A DNA stretch of 64,000 nt from Hordeum vulgare subsp. vulgare. Its lineage: Eukaryota; Streptophyta; Magnoliopsida; Poales; Poaceae. Positions within the stretch are counted from its first letter, which is position 1, and every line of letters starts with the position of its first letter. A program made the translations under genes and the position numbers. The notes beneath the pieces were generated by a model. It did not search any database, was not told the DNA's origin, and was given only the letters and a program-made list of their open reading frames with translations. Shown in pieces: positions 49,205 through 61,960 of the stretch. The stretch covers positions 208,161,689 through 208,225,688 of the forward strand of contig NC_058523.1 of NCBI RefSeq assembly GCF_904849725.1, in the 5' to 3' direction.

Positions 49205-50073
49205 GACGGACAACATATTAGCCCACGGAATAAATTGAAGATATTGCTGAATCAAAAGACATGAATATCTGAATAGGAATAAGCAATTGCACTCGAACAA
49301 AATAGTAAGAATGCTTCCTCAAAGTGACGGACGACAAAATTCTGATTAAGACCACTGCAAACAAGTATGAGGTAGAACTGCTCGGAACAAACATACGATC
49401 GAGATTTCCCCAACCTCAATCATGCATCTGTAGGAAGATAGTCCTATAATATACTACTTGATATCCCACCTATGAATTCCCGAAATAACTGGTCATGCAA
49501 TCTGGTACACGGATACAAGGAGTAATATCCCACAACTCCTATACTAACCCGTCACCTGTATCACATCCGTCAACACACGACCAACATCTGAGACCTTCAT
49601 CTACCACAGACCCTCGTGATCACAACGATACTAAGTATGGCAGTGCTCCCGAAGAAATTCCACCAGTACTAGGTACATCGGGGTTATCTCGCCACTACCA
49701 GTATTGAAGCAATAACGAACACCCTTCGTTCTTAGATACTCAGAAATCTGAATGATGGCGATGTGCGCAAGAATCCCCTGGAACTCAACTCCCCGGAAGA
49801 AAATCAAAGCAGACAGGAGGCACCAAGACAGGACTCCGTCACATCGAAATCATATAGACTTCACAAATACCTGCGTGATCCTAAAAAAATTTGAGCGAGA
49901 AAAGGAGTAGAATTAAGGATTTCCTAAGTCGGGAACCTTGCCAGAGCATGGAAGAGGACAAAAAAGAATCCTACTATCCGATATAACTAAGACTCAAAAC
50001 ATTTTCTAGACGCGACTCGGCCAAGTACGATCACACAAAGGCTCCTATGGTCGTAAGGCTCTGATTACCAACT
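49205..50073 (-). other. Tekay unit 2 leader with primer-binding site
   Basis: The leader aligns with 38630-39498. The primer site on the minus strand is TTGGTAATCAGAGC at 50058-50071, two bases from the LTR end. The 70-codon antisense frame is at 49495-49707. Confidence 0.72.
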
Positions 50074-53000
50074 TGTAACAACCAAGATGCGGTCCTTTCC
50101 GATCTGGGGATCGAGGCCCCGAATTGGAAAGGAGCGCATCTAAGCGTCTCACAAACAAGGTATCATAGCACATACATAATAATAACAGATAGACAATCAG
50201 GGGTTCAATTGCCTTCTCATAAATATATGATAGTACATCACGCATACAATCAAAGTAGTTCCGCTACGGACTACAAAATAAGGGAAATGGCTATGCTACC
50301 CTGCCTGTTGGCCCACGATCACGACCACGCCTCAATCTTCTGAATAGTTCACGTACAGGCGGTCTGTCTCCTCATCGTACTGCCACGCTAGTTGCGTGCC
50401 ATCGGGATCACCTGTCTCTGGGGTACCTGAACCTGTTGGTGTTGTGAAGGAATCTGTGAGGCACGGGGTCTTAGCAATCTATGACCTCGGTGCGAGAACT
50501 AGTCAAGTTATTAGGTTGGATAGGGTAGAGTGTTTAAGATTGCAGCATCCTAAGCTTGATTTGGTGGCTAACTTACGTAGAACATTTATTAAGGTGGTCT
50601 ATACTAGCGGTCGAGAATACTTGATCACTAAGTGATCCTGAACACCTACCTACGTCATTCATAACCCCATCATGTTCCCTATCGAAGAGAGATCTCCGAA
50701 GGGATAGTCACGGTTACGCACACGGTTGGCAATTTTATTAGCTTTTGTCTAAGTTATCTAATACCGGATGTTAACAAAATATACCAAGTTGCTACATCAC
50801 CGCGGGCACGGCTTTCCGAAAGATTAAACTCTGCAGGGGTGCTCCAACTAGTCCATCACAAACGTACACAGGCCACAAAGTAATCCTCTATCACGAATCT
50901 CGTGATCTCGTCCGATTCCTTAGAGGAAAACCTCAACTCTGGGGAGAACCAAAGCTTCACCGGGATTCCTATGCGCAAGATATATCGCTAAGGTAAGACA
51001 AGACTAGAAGGACCTCCCGTCGTGTCGACGACCCTGATAAGAGCTGCGTATCTCAGTCCCAGGACACGACGGATGAGCTAGACGTCGGGATGGCTAAACC
51101 TCTCGGTGACCAGTGGGGCCCCGGACATCGCTCAGGTGGGACCAACACTCATGAGGAGCACTGGCCCGGGTTGTTGATTAAATTCCTCGGGGTAGCTATT
51201 CCCTATGCAGATTATTATTAGGTGATTAGCAGATTAAAACCAATGTTGGGTCCTGCCGGACAAGTCTTAGCACTATGCGATTTATCGAGGGGGTCCCCAT
51301 AACAACCCCGAACGTGTTAGGAGCGATCAATATGGGATCAAACACCGGTAGCCGGTAACTATGGCGGCAATAACGGAACAAAGCACCCGGCAAAAGGCTA
51401 GGCCTTCCCTTATTTACCAAGTATATAGGTGCATTAATTAAATAACATAATTTAGAATAATGATATCAAGCTCATGTTGTCACATGAGTCAAAACACCTG
51501 CATCTAGCAACGCTAACATTAGTAGCTGAGCAAAGCCTACTTAGCCATTCAAGTTCGCTGGGAAGGGATCAGTGTTTGGGTTCATGGCATATCAAGAGAC
51601 AAATATTTTAGTGGTATTTAGCGAGCATATGACAAAGGAAATGTGATCTAGCATAACAAGTCTAGAGATGGAATCAAGGTCATATCATCTTGCCTGTGAG
51701 ATCCTCAGCTTGGAATGGTTCTTGATCGTCCTGCACGTACTCTCCTCACTCCACGTATTCGTTCTCCGATATCGGTGCTACCCAACATAAGAATAACATC
51801 CAATGAACAACAGACCTCAGTATGCAACAAGCACATGATGCATGAGATGAAAATGAGCATGCATCACTATTTCTATCACTAACATAAGCATAAGGAGTGA
51901 ATACATGTTCCTGGATAGAACTGTATCCTAAGCTATTTTGACATGCATGAGAATGACATGTTCAGATGCGCCTCATGAAAACGATGCAAAACCATATAAA
52001 GAACATTACAATCGGAACTACGGATCAACGGGAATCAACGAAACAAGATATGAAGCCCTACGTGTCAAAATCATCACCACACACTCAAATGGCACAATTC
52101 TGGTATTTACAGGTTGCCAAGACATAAAACAAACCATCATGGATGGGGTGGAGCAAATAAGAACACCACAACATCAACTAAGAACTCACAAACATCAAAA
52201 TAACAAAACTACGCAATCTGACATAAACTGCATCATAGCGCTTTGTGAGCTACATGCAAAGCACCTACAGCCACCCAACTATGACAAATAATATATGTGG
52301 CTGTAGCTAGCCAAGACTACTACAAGCACAAGCAAGAATCACAGAAAAAGGAATTAAACACAGAAAGTTACAAGGCGGCAAACTTGCCCAAAAACATCAG
52401 TTTTCAGGGACAGTGAAAATTCCAGATTCTCACTTTCTGTCTATGCTCTGAAGCATCTTGACAGCAGCCAAAACAATACCTACAGGACTCCAAATGGAAT
52501 GAAATTTTACAAGGAGCTAGACAAACATATCAGGTCAACTTTCTAGTTGAAAGCTAAGGCTAGATCACAACACGTTGACCTACACAACCTCATCTACACG
52601 GGAAGAAAATCTAAACAGATTCTCAGACTTAGTGAAAATGGAGATTTTCACTAATCTAGAATTTCAGCCACATGCCTACTTTGAGTGGGAATAACTTGCA
52701 CATATGGAATACTAATCATGATATGAAACCAACAAGAGGTACAGGGGGTCACCGTCTACTAGCACAACCAAGAAACAATCACAAAGGCTCACCACAACTC
52801 ATGGAACCAAGCTCCAAACATAGAAGAAAATGAAAATATGTCATCTCTAGAATATGATCCAATGGCAAAACTGAGTTCACCAATGGATTCCTTGGGATAT
52901 TCTTCCCCAAAAACATATAAAATATGCATACACTTGTTTGGAGCAAGTTGCCACAAACTAGGAAGGAAAAACTACATAGATTCCTACAAATTGAATAGTG

Positions 53001-55267
53001 CAACATTTCATGTACACACTCTAGATCAACTACCACATAGCTATGCTCATGTGCACAAAGACAATATGGACATGATGGTTTGAACCCCATGTTTGTGTCA
53101 TGCACAACAACATCACCAGCACTTCTACGAAGATAATCACTAGATCACCCACACACACTCACACATCATGCCCTCTCTCATATGAACATGAGGAGGTGCA
53201 CAAGTGTTGCCAATGGGGCTGTTTTCTCCTCACACATACAACACTACACAACCACATCACTACACTTGCATCACAACCTATTACACCACTACACCACATA
53301 ACTCCACACATAACAACAGAAATGAAATCCTCACATAAAGCAAGAATAAATACACCTCAAAAGAAGGATTCACTAGCAAGATTAACGTGGCTCACATGCA
53401 CCATCATCACCCTGTTGCCAGCAAAAGAAAACACAATAAAAGAGAAAAACAGGAAAAGAATAAAAGGCTTGGGGGGATCGAACCCAAGCCCTTCTGAATC
53501 TGTTCTGGTGCTGTTGCCACCCTGCTATTGTCATTGCTTCGACAGGGAAGGGGAAGCTAGCAAGATAACCTCTCTTCTGCAGCTATTATACTGACGAAAA
53601 CAGAGAAATAAACAAAAGGGGGTGCACCATATGGGATTCAAACCCTGCACCTGACGGATAAAACACATATGCATACGCTCTACACACCACTAGGATACAT
53701 GACAGGAGCTTGACAGAGAAGCGCAATCTTGCAAGTTATAACACCACTACTGCGAGCTCTGCTCTGCACAGCACAGTGAAGCGCCGGCGACACGGAGACC
53801 GACGGGGCTGTCTCGCCGTTGCTACTGCTTCGCCAAGAGGAGGGCCCCCACAACAGATCGCTACAAGGGGGAGAAGCCCCTGCTAGGCCACGTCCCTAAC
53901 GCACGCAAGCCAACAACACACACATAAGCATCTAGCGCGCCGGATCTCTTCCTGACAGAGACTACTCCGGCGAGCTCCCGTCATGCTAGGCGGCGAGAAT
54001 GAGGGAGGAGCTCCTGCTCACCTAGAGGAGGACGAAGGGGGCCGATCGGGGAAGGAGTCCAAACGAAGAGGAAGAAGACGCGCCGGGATGTTGCCATAGA
54101 CGAAGTAGAGCCGAGGATGAAGAAGGGCACCGGAGCAGGGTCGTTGACGACGAGCTGGCCGTCGACGTAGTCGTTCCCCGGCCTCACCGAGGTCGGGAAT
54201 GGGGGCGGGCTCCTGCCCCGTGCCCCTGGACATGGCCGCCGACGCTGCTCGACGGAGACGACGGGGTAGACGCGGCGGGGCTGCTTTCTCTCTCTCTCTG
54301 CTAACTCGTATAGAGAACTTACCGGCGGGGAAGGAAGAGAGATGGGATGGAGAGAAGTGGCGGCGGAGATGGGGAGAGAGGGAAACCCTAGGAGAGGGGA
54401 GAGGCACGGCGCCAAGATATAAGGGTCCCCTCGACGGTTGTGCACACGGCGGCAACTCGTGCTCTCTGTGTGGAATAGACGGAAAGCAAAGAGGGATGGA
54501 GACGACGACAGGGAGGAGGAAGGCACGCGCTTGGGCTGCTAGCGCACACGGGAGGGCAGAGAGATGGGCCTCTCTGGTGGGAGGAAGCCCACCAGAGCGT
54601 TACTTAAAGAAGAAGGCCACTCCCTGCAAATTCCTATTAAATAGAACACAGAGAAAAGGAAAAAGGCCACAGAGAAAACCAAAGAAGATAAGTAAAAGCA
54701 AAAAATGACTCTGGGCCTCATAAATAGTAAGCTAATTAAAGAAAATACTAAAAGGATTTTTGGGGCATATAAAGTAAATACAAAACAACAATATTGGTGG
54801 CTGTTTTGTGTTTATTCTAGCACCTTTAGCACCCAAAACAAATCACCAAACTAGCACATATTTATTCCCACAATATTTCCTAAACCCTGAACATTTTAAA
54901 TTCAGGTTAGGAACAAGTTGAAAATGCACTTGTGGAATAAAAGAGAGAAGGTTTTGAATTGCCAAAGGGGGAAGGTTAGACATCATGCCAAGCACCACAT
55001 CCTCTTACTACTACACCCCACATCACATGCTCACAACACCACCACCACATGTAACATGACCACATGAAATCATAACACCACAACTCTAACTCCTAGAAAG
55101 ACCACATGCATTCATAATCATCACATGCAAGACAAATGCAAGCAAACAACAAGATCATGAGGCCACATGAAATCATAGACACAAAAATGACATACTCATA
55201 TCCATGAAAAGGTGGACCCACATCAAATAGGTTCCAAATAAGGCAATTACACATCTGGGGCATTACA
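50074..55267 (-). repeat. Tekay LTR copy 3 (transcriptionally first), 5,194 bp
   Basis: The minus strand starts TGTAATGCCCC at 55267 and ends TTACA at 50074. A TATA-like CTTATATCTT lies at 54414-54423 (minus strand), followed by a CT-rich leader with AGGGTTTCC and a consensus donor GTAAGT at 54317-54322. As the first LTR in transcription order it would drive the complex. Confidence 0.9.
54414..54423 (-). promoter_or_regulatory. TATA-like box of Tekay LTR copy 3
   Basis: The minus strand CTTATATCTT is about 850 bp into the LTR and directly upstream of a CT-rich leader. It is shared with copy 2; copy 1 has CTTACATCTT, which would weaken it. Inferred from sequence and position only. Confidence 0.4.
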
Positions 55268-55498
55268 ATGGAATAATGACTATTTCTGCCCCTTGTGTCG
55301 AAGGAATTTCGAGACTATCAACCATCTGCTCAGGGAATGCCCATGGTCTAAGTATCTTTGGGAGCTTGTCACTTCCTAGACGACCTTCCAGTCGCTTCGT
55401 CCGGCGTCTTGGAGAGACAATGTTGCACTGCCCAAATGGCTTGACGAGCTTTCCTGCAGGATGCCAAAGCACACAAGACCTGCAGGAAAGTCCGCGAC
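55268..55498 (+). pseudogene. LINE ORF2, C-terminal zinc-binding (zf-RVT) fragment
   Basis: This continues the frame ending at 28923. It reads N-N-D-Y-F-CPLC-RRNFETINHLLREC, the C-x2-C...H-x4-C zinc motif found at the end of plant LINE ORF2, then a TAG after WELVTS. It is cut at 55498 by the minus-strand Athila-like element. The rest of the LINE is not visible in the window. Confidence 0.75.
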
Positions 55499-57008
55499 TG
55501 CTAACTCTTGAGCTTGCGTTGGTTTTTCCCTTGAAGAGGAAAGGGTGATGCAGAAAAGTAGCAGTAAGTATTTCCCTCAGTTTGAGAACCAAGGTATCAA
55601 TCGAGTAGGAGTATCAAGGCAAGTGTCCAGAGTACCTGCGCAGAAACAAACAAGCTTGCACCCAACGCTATTAAGGGGTTGTCAATCCCTTCAAGATTTA
55701 TTGCAAAGTGAGATCTGAAGGCGGAAAGTGCAACAAAGTAAAAGTGTAGGGCTGAAAATATGATGTGAAGTAGACCCTGGGGCCATAGTGTTCACTAGAG
55801 GCTTCTCTCAAGATAGCAAATATTACGGTGGGTGAACGAATTACTGTCGAGTAATTGATAGAACCGCGCAAAGTCATGACGATATATAAGGCAATGATCA
55901 TACATATATGCATCACGTCCGAGACAAGTAGACCGATACTTTCTGCATCTACTACTATTACTCCACACATCGACCGCTATCCAGCATGCATCTAGTGTAT
56001 TGAGTTCATGACAAACAGAGTAACGCCTTAAGCAAGATGACATGATGTAGAGGGATAAATTCGTGCAATAGATATAAACCCCATCTTTTTACCCTTGATG
56101 GCAACAACATGATGCGTGCCTCGCTACCCCTTCTGTCATTGGGTGAGGTCACTGCATGGTATGAACCCAAAACCAAGCACTTCTCCCATTGCAAGAATCA
56201 TAGATCAAGTTCGCCAAACAAAACCCACAACTCGAAGAGAATTACAAGGATACGAAATCATGCATATAAGAGATAAAAAGAAACTCAAATAATATTCATA
56301 GATAATCTGATCATAAATCCACAATTCATCGGATCTCGACAAACACACCGCAAAATAAGATTACATTTGATAGATCTCCATGAAGATCATGGAGAACTTT
56401 GTATTGAAGATCCAAGAGAGAGAAGAAGCCATCTAGCTACTAGCTATGGACCCGAAGGTCTAAGGTGAACTACTCACGCATCATCGGAGAGGCAATGGTG
56501 TTGATGAAGAAGCCCTCCATATCCGTATCCCCCCTCCAGCAGGGCACCAGAACGTGCCCCAGATGGGATCTTGCGAACACAGAAGCTTGCGGCGGCGGAA
56601 AAGTATTTTCGTGGATCTCTCCCTTTGTTTTGGATTTTTTGGGGATTTATAGGCGGAAGAAGTAGGGCAGAGGAGCCACACGGGCCCACAAGCCTGCTTG
56701 GCGCGGGCCCCCAGACCGCAGCTAGGGGGCTTGTGGCTTCCCCTGACCCCGTGTGCCTTGGTTCTCAAGCTCCGTGTGTATCTTCTGTTTCGGAAAAAAA
56801 TCTTTTCAGAGGTTTTATTCCGTTTGGACTCCGTTTAATATTCTCCTCTGAAAATGGTCAAAAACATGGAAAAAACAGGAACTCGCACTTGGCACTGAGT
56901 TAATAAGTTAGTCCCAAAAAAGATATAAAAGGCATACAAAACATCCAAAGTTTGACAAGATAATAGCATGGAACCATCGAAAATTATAGATACGTTGGAG
57001 ACGTATCA
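55499..57008 (-). repeat. 3' LTR of the minus-strand Athila-like element (1,510 bp)
   Basis: The minus strand runs from TGATACGTCTCCAACG at 57008 to CTCAAGAGTTAGCA at 55499. The first 150 bp match the LTR of the element at 7537; the rest, from about the TATA box on, does not. TATAAAT is at 56645-56651 (minus strand). The CAAGCTCAAGAGGTAGCA-type ending is what I remember for Sabrina. Confidence 0.88.
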
Positions 57009-60000
57009 AGCATCCCCAAGCTTAACTCCTGCTCGTCCTCGAGTAGGGAAGTGATAAAGACCGAATTTTTGATGTGGAATGCTACCTAGCATATGTGTCC
57101 TTTGTAACTTCTTTCATGTGACATGAATGTTCAGATCCGTAAGATTCAAAACAATAGTTTGCTATTGACATGAAAACAATAATACTTCAAGCAAACTAGC
57201 AAGGTAATCATGAACTTTTGAAATAACAAGGCCAAAGAAAATTATCCCTACAAAATCATATAGTCTGGCTATGCTCCATCATCCCCACACAACTAATTTA
57301 AATCATGCACAACCCCGGTATTGACCAAGTAATTGTTTTCGCAGTCTTACTTTCTCAAACCTTTTTCAACTCTCACGCAATACATGAGCGTGAGCCATGG
57401 ATATAGCACTATAGGTGGAATAGAGTGTGGTGGAGGTTGTGAGACAAAAAGGAGGAGATGGTCACATTGGTTCGGCGTATCAAAGGGCTATGGAGATGCC
57501 CATCAATAGATATCAATGTGAAAGAGTAGGGATAACCATGCAATGGTTGCACTTAGAGCTATAAGTGTGTGAAAGCTCAAAAGGAGAACTAGTGGGTGTG
57601 CATCCAACTTGCTTGCTCACGAAGACCTAGGGCAATTTTGAGGAAGGCCATCATTGGAATATACAAGCCAAGTTATATAATGAAGATTCCCACTAGCATA
57701 TGGTGGTGACAAAACAAGAGACTCTCAATCATGAAGAACATGGTGCTATTATGAAGCACAAGTGTGGAAAAGATAGTAGCATTGTCCCTTCTCTCTTTTT
57801 CTCTCTTTTCATTTATTTATTTTATTTTATTTTTTGTGTTTGGGCTCTTTGGCCTCTTTCCATATTTTTTTGTGTCGACAACTCTGGCCTCTTCCTTTTT
57901 TATTTCCTCACATGGGACAATGCTCTAATAATGATGATCATCACACTTTAATTTACTCACAACTCAATGCTTAGAATGATGAGGACTCTATAGGAAATGC
58001 CTCCGGCAGTGTACCGGGATGTGCAACGATCTAGCTTGGCGTATGACGTTGAAACATCTCGCTAGCTATCTTACGATCATGCAATGGCAAGATGAAAGTG
58101 ACGGCACATGTCATGAGACGGAACGGTGGGAGTTGCATGGCAATATATCTCGGGATGGCTATGAAAATGCCATAATAGGTAGGTATAGTGGCTGTTTTGA
58201 GGAAGGTATATGGTGGGTTTGTGCACCGGCAAAAGTTGCGCGGCACTAGAGAGGATAGCAATGGTGGAAAGTGAAAGTGCATCTATACCATGGACTCACA
58301 TTAGTCATGAAGAACTCACATACTTATTGCGAATTTTTTTATTAGTAATTGAAACAAAGTGCTAAACGCATACTCCTAGGGGAAGGGTTGGTAGGTGTTA
58401 ACCATTGCGCGATCCCGACCGCAACACAAAGGATGACAATCAATAAATCAATTATGCTCTGACTTCCTAACATAGCTGTTCACCATACGTGCATGTTACG
58501 GGAATCACTAACTTCAACACAGGTATTTCTAGATTCACTACACCCTACTAACATAACTCTTAATATTACCAAATCCATGTCTCAAAACTAATTGAGAGGA
58601 ATCAAACTTCTCTTTCTAAACAATGCACATGAATATGGAAGTTTTATTGTATCCTCTTTGGGTGCCTATCACCTTTGGGACTACTTTCATAGCACAAGCC
58701 AACTACCAAGTTACTCAGAGAGAGCACTCTGAAAAAGATATAAGTGAAGATTGAGAGTTCTTATTTCTCCAAAATAAGACACCTCCATTCTCTAAAAGAT
58801 CTAAGTGAAGCACTTAGAGCAAAGTTATCTAGCTCAAAAGATATAAGTGAAGCACATGTGAGCTAAATTTCCTAACTCAAAAGATATAAGCGAAGCTCAA
58901 TGAGTATTCTAGAAAAATCACGATGAGTGCGTGTCTATCTCAAAATGTGTGCAGCAAGGATGATTGTGACACAACAAAAAGAAAAGACTCCTATAATACA
59001 CGACGCTCCAAGCAAAACACATATCCTGTGGTGAATAAAAATATAGATCCAAGTAATGTTACCGATGGATTGAAGACGAAAGAGGGGATGCCTTCCTCGG
59101 GCATCCCCAAGCTTAGGCTTTTTGGTGTCCTTGAATTTGGCTTGGGATGACTTGGGCATCCCCAAGCTTGAGGTATTTCCACACTTTATCCCTTTGTCCA
59201 TGAGAACATCACCCAAAACTTGAAAACTTCACAACACAAAACTTAAACAGAAACTCGTGATATCATTAGCACAAGAAAACAAACTATCACCTCTTGAGGT
59301 ACTGTAGCAAACTTGATTTCTATTTATATTGGTGTTAGATTACTGTATACTCACTTTTCCATGGCTAGTACCCCCCCGATACTATCCATAGTTTCATCAA
59401 AATAAGCAATCAACACAACAAAAACAGAATCTGTCAGAAACACACCAGTCTGTAGCAATCTGTATACTTCACATACTTCTGGTATCTCAAAAATTCTAAA
59501 AAATTAATAAAGTTTGGGCAATTGGCATATCAACCAGCAGAAAAAATAATCAACTCAAAATCTCTTTCTGGATAAAAACGAAAAATAATTTCGTGAGCGA
59601 AAAGTTTCTGTCTTTTTCCAGCATGATCAAACAACCATCACCAAACTAGTCATAAAGGTTTCACTTAGCTCAAACACAAAAAGAAACACAAAAGACACAA
59701 TCATAAAAGAATTATGGTGGTGTGGACGCAAGAAAACAGAAAGCAAAAAAGCAAAGATAAATTCATTGGGTTGCCTCCCAACAAGCGCCATTGTTTAATG
59801 CCATTAGCTAGGCAGAAGGCGATAGAATCACGTATCGTCATCTTTGGTACTCAAACCATAAGTAGCCCTCATAATGAATTCATAAGGCAATCTTATTTTA
59901 TTTCTAGGAAAATCTATGGGTACATAGTTCCTATTTGCAATAATAAGAACATCATTGATCCATCCCATAGGTTTCTTAACAGTAGAATCCACAAGATGCG

Positions 60001-60013
60001 AATTAAGAGAGCA
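57009..60013 (-). other. Polypurine tract and shared non-coding 3' tail
   Basis: The polypurine region (minus strand TTGGGGATGCT, 57009-57019) directly precedes the LTR. From there to about 59830 the sequence is homologous to 10157-12841 in the plus-strand relative. Between about 59830 and 60013 a short stretch resembles the protease C-terminal region (INDVLIIANRNYVP), then breaks off; the rest of pol is deleted. Confidence 0.7.
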
Positions 60014-61762
60014 CTAATCAATCTCATTAAAGCCTAGAACATCACATAAGGACTTCCGAATCGCGGAAACACTAGCACCCAATTCACACAAAGCATTGCA
60101 TTCATAGTTTTTGATCTTGATTTTGATAGTAGGGTCCCACTCATCATGAAGTTTTCTAGGAATAGAAACTTCCAATTCAAGTTTCTCTTTAAGATATTTC
60201 ATCATAGCATCGACGATATGATCGGTAAAGGCCTTGTTTTGGCTATAAGCGTGTGGAGAGTTTAGCATGGATTGCATCAAGTAAATACATTCAATAAAAC
60301 AGCAACTATAATAACTGAATTCCTTGAAATCCAAAATAGTAGTTTCATTACTACTCAAAGTTTTGATATCCTCTACTCCACTTTCAATGCTTTTAGCATC
60401 AAGATAGGTAGACTCGGAATCATTGGGGCGTTTTTCAACGAAGTTGGATTCATATCCAGCCCCATAATCATTATGTTTGACACTAGAAAACAAGGATTCA
60501 ATGGGAGTCACACCAAGCACTTTAAGATCTTCGTGATTCTCATCACGAGAACATGCCTTTTTAAGCCATTCATGTCTAGCACGAATTTGGGCGGTTCTTT
60601 CTTTACTCTCATCCATGGAAACACGCATAGCTTTCAAAGTTTCATCCATATTGTTCTTGGGAGGAGCAAATCTAACTTTCAAAGCATCAATATCAAGAGA
60701 CATTCTATGAACGCTCCTAGCCAAATCATCCATTTTGAGTAGTTTTTCTTCTATGGACGCATTGAAAATCTTTTGCGAGTTGATAAAATCTTTAATATTA
60801 CTCTCTAGATCAGAGGGTAACTTATTGTAATTTCCAGGAGCATTGTTGTAGGAGTTGCCAAAGTTATTAGAGGGATTACTAGGAAAAGGCCTAGGAATAT
60901 AGTTTCCTCTAAAAGCATTGTTGTTGCCAAAATTATTCCTACCAACAAAATTAACATCCAAGCTTTCATTGCTACTCTCAATCAAGGAAGACAAGGGCAT
61001 ATCATTTGGATCCAAAGGAGCACCTTTACTAGCAAACAATTTCATTAACTCATCCATCTTAGCACTCAACAAGTTAATTTCTTCTATAGCGTGTACCTTT
61101 TTACTAGTAGGTGACCTTTCAGTGTGCCACTGAGAATAGTTTGTCATGATATTGTCTAGGAGTTTTGTGGCTTCTCCTAATGTGATTTCCATGAAAGTTC
61201 CACCGGAGGCGGAGTCCAAGATATTTCTAGAAGCAAAATTCAAACCAGCGTAGAAGATTTGTATAATCATCCAAAGACTCAAGCCATGAGCCGGACAATT
61301 TCTAATCATCAATTTCATTCTCTCCCAAGATTGTGCAACATGTTCATGATCAAGTTTCTTAAAATTCATGATATCATTACGGAGAGAGATAATCTTAGCT
61401 GGCAGAAAATACTTGGATATATAAGCATCTTTGCACTTGTTCCAAGAATCAATACTATTTTTGGGCAAAGATGAAAACCAAGTTTTTGCTCGATCTCGCA
61501 ATGAGAACGGAAATAGCTTCAATTTATTCACATCATTATCCACATCTTTCTTCTTTTGCATATCGCATAACTCAATGAAGGTATTAAGATGGGATGCAGC
61601 ATCTTCACTAGGAAGGCCGGAGAATTGCTCTTTCATAACAAGATTCAGCAAAGCAGCATTGATTTCATATGATTCCTCACTAGTGGCGGGAGCAATCGGA
61701 GTACTAATAAAATCATTATTATTAGTATTCGAGAAGTCACAAAGTTTGGTGTTTTCATTCAT
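60014..61762 (-). CDS. Gag with truncated protease of an Athila-like element (582 aa)
   Basis: I chose the ATG at 61762 (MNENTKLC), 200 bp after the primer-site array; the frame is open to 61906. The Gag domain is readable near residues 35-190 (VMKEQFSGLPSEDAASHLN, LFPFSLRDRAKTWFSSLP, WERMKLMIRNCP). A Gly/Asn-rich stretch follows (NNFGNNNAFRGNY), with no CCHC knuckle. A long linker leads to the protease start near residue 560, where the catalytic D-L-G-A-S reads ELGAS and the frame stops at 60014-60016. Gag would assemble particles, but the Asp to Glu change and truncation make protease activity unlikely, and there is no RT. An open Gag without pol fits an element that depends on a relative for enzymes. 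Confidence 0.75.
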   Translation of the reverse strand: MNENTKLCDFSNTNNNDFISTPIAPATSEESYEINAALLNLVMKEQFSGLPSEDAASHLNTFIELCDMQKKKDVDNDVNKLKLFPFSLRDRAKTWFSSLPKNSIDSWNKCKDAYISKYFLPAKIISLRNDIMNFKKLDHEHVAQSWERMKLMIRNCPAHGLSLWMIIQIFYAGLNFASRNILDSASGGTFMEITLGEATKLLDNIMTNYSQWHTERSPTSKKVHAIEEINLLSAKMDELMKLFASKGAPLDPNDMPLSSLIESSNESLDVNFVGRNNFGNNNAFRGNYIPRPFPSNPSNNFGNSYNNAPGNYNKLPSDLESNIKDFINSQKIFNASIEEKLLKMDDLARSVHRMSLDIDALKVRFAPPKNNMDETLKAMRVSMDESKERTAQIRARHEWLKKACSRDENHEDLKVLGVTPIESLFSSVKHNDYGAGYESNFVEKRPNDSESTYLDAKSIESGVEDIKTLSSNETTILDFKEFSYYSCCFIECIYLMQSMLNSPHAYSQNKAFTDHIVDAMMKYLKEKLELEVSIPRKLHDEWDPTIKIKIKNYECNALCELGASVSAIRKSLCDVLGFNEID

Positions 61763-61960
61763 GATTACTTCAGCAAGCAGACAAGCACACAAGCGAACAG
61801 AAAACAAGCGAAAGAAAAGGGCGAACGAAAAAGGCAAATATTTTTGTAATTTTTTGTTTTTCAGAAGTGGGGGAGAGGAAAACGAGAGGCAAAAAGGTAA
61901 ATGCAAGAGATGAGTTTGCGACAGTTACTTGGATAAGCTTCACTCAGAACAGTCCCCAGT

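Larger units (their letters stand above)
28924..55267 (-). mobile_element. Three-LTR tandem of a Tekay-like chromovirus (Ty3/gypsy), 26.3 kb
   Basis: The order is LTR (28924-34135), internal (34136-39498), LTR (39499-44716), internal (44717-50073), LTR (50074-55267), all in minus orientation. The outer flanks are ATGGG (28919-28923) and ATGGA (55268-55272), one 5-bp duplication with one change, and the LINE reading frame continues across. Neither side of the middle LTR has a target-site copy: it joins the polypurine tract of the upstream unit directly to the primer site of the downstream unit. Gag-Pol ends in a chromodomain-like segment, typical of chromoviruses of the Tekay/Del lineage. Confidence 0.9.

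Noticed and set aside
28924..55267. Two separate adjacent Tekay insertions
   Set aside because: There would be four LTRs or a target duplication between units. Only three LTRs and one outer duplication are seen.
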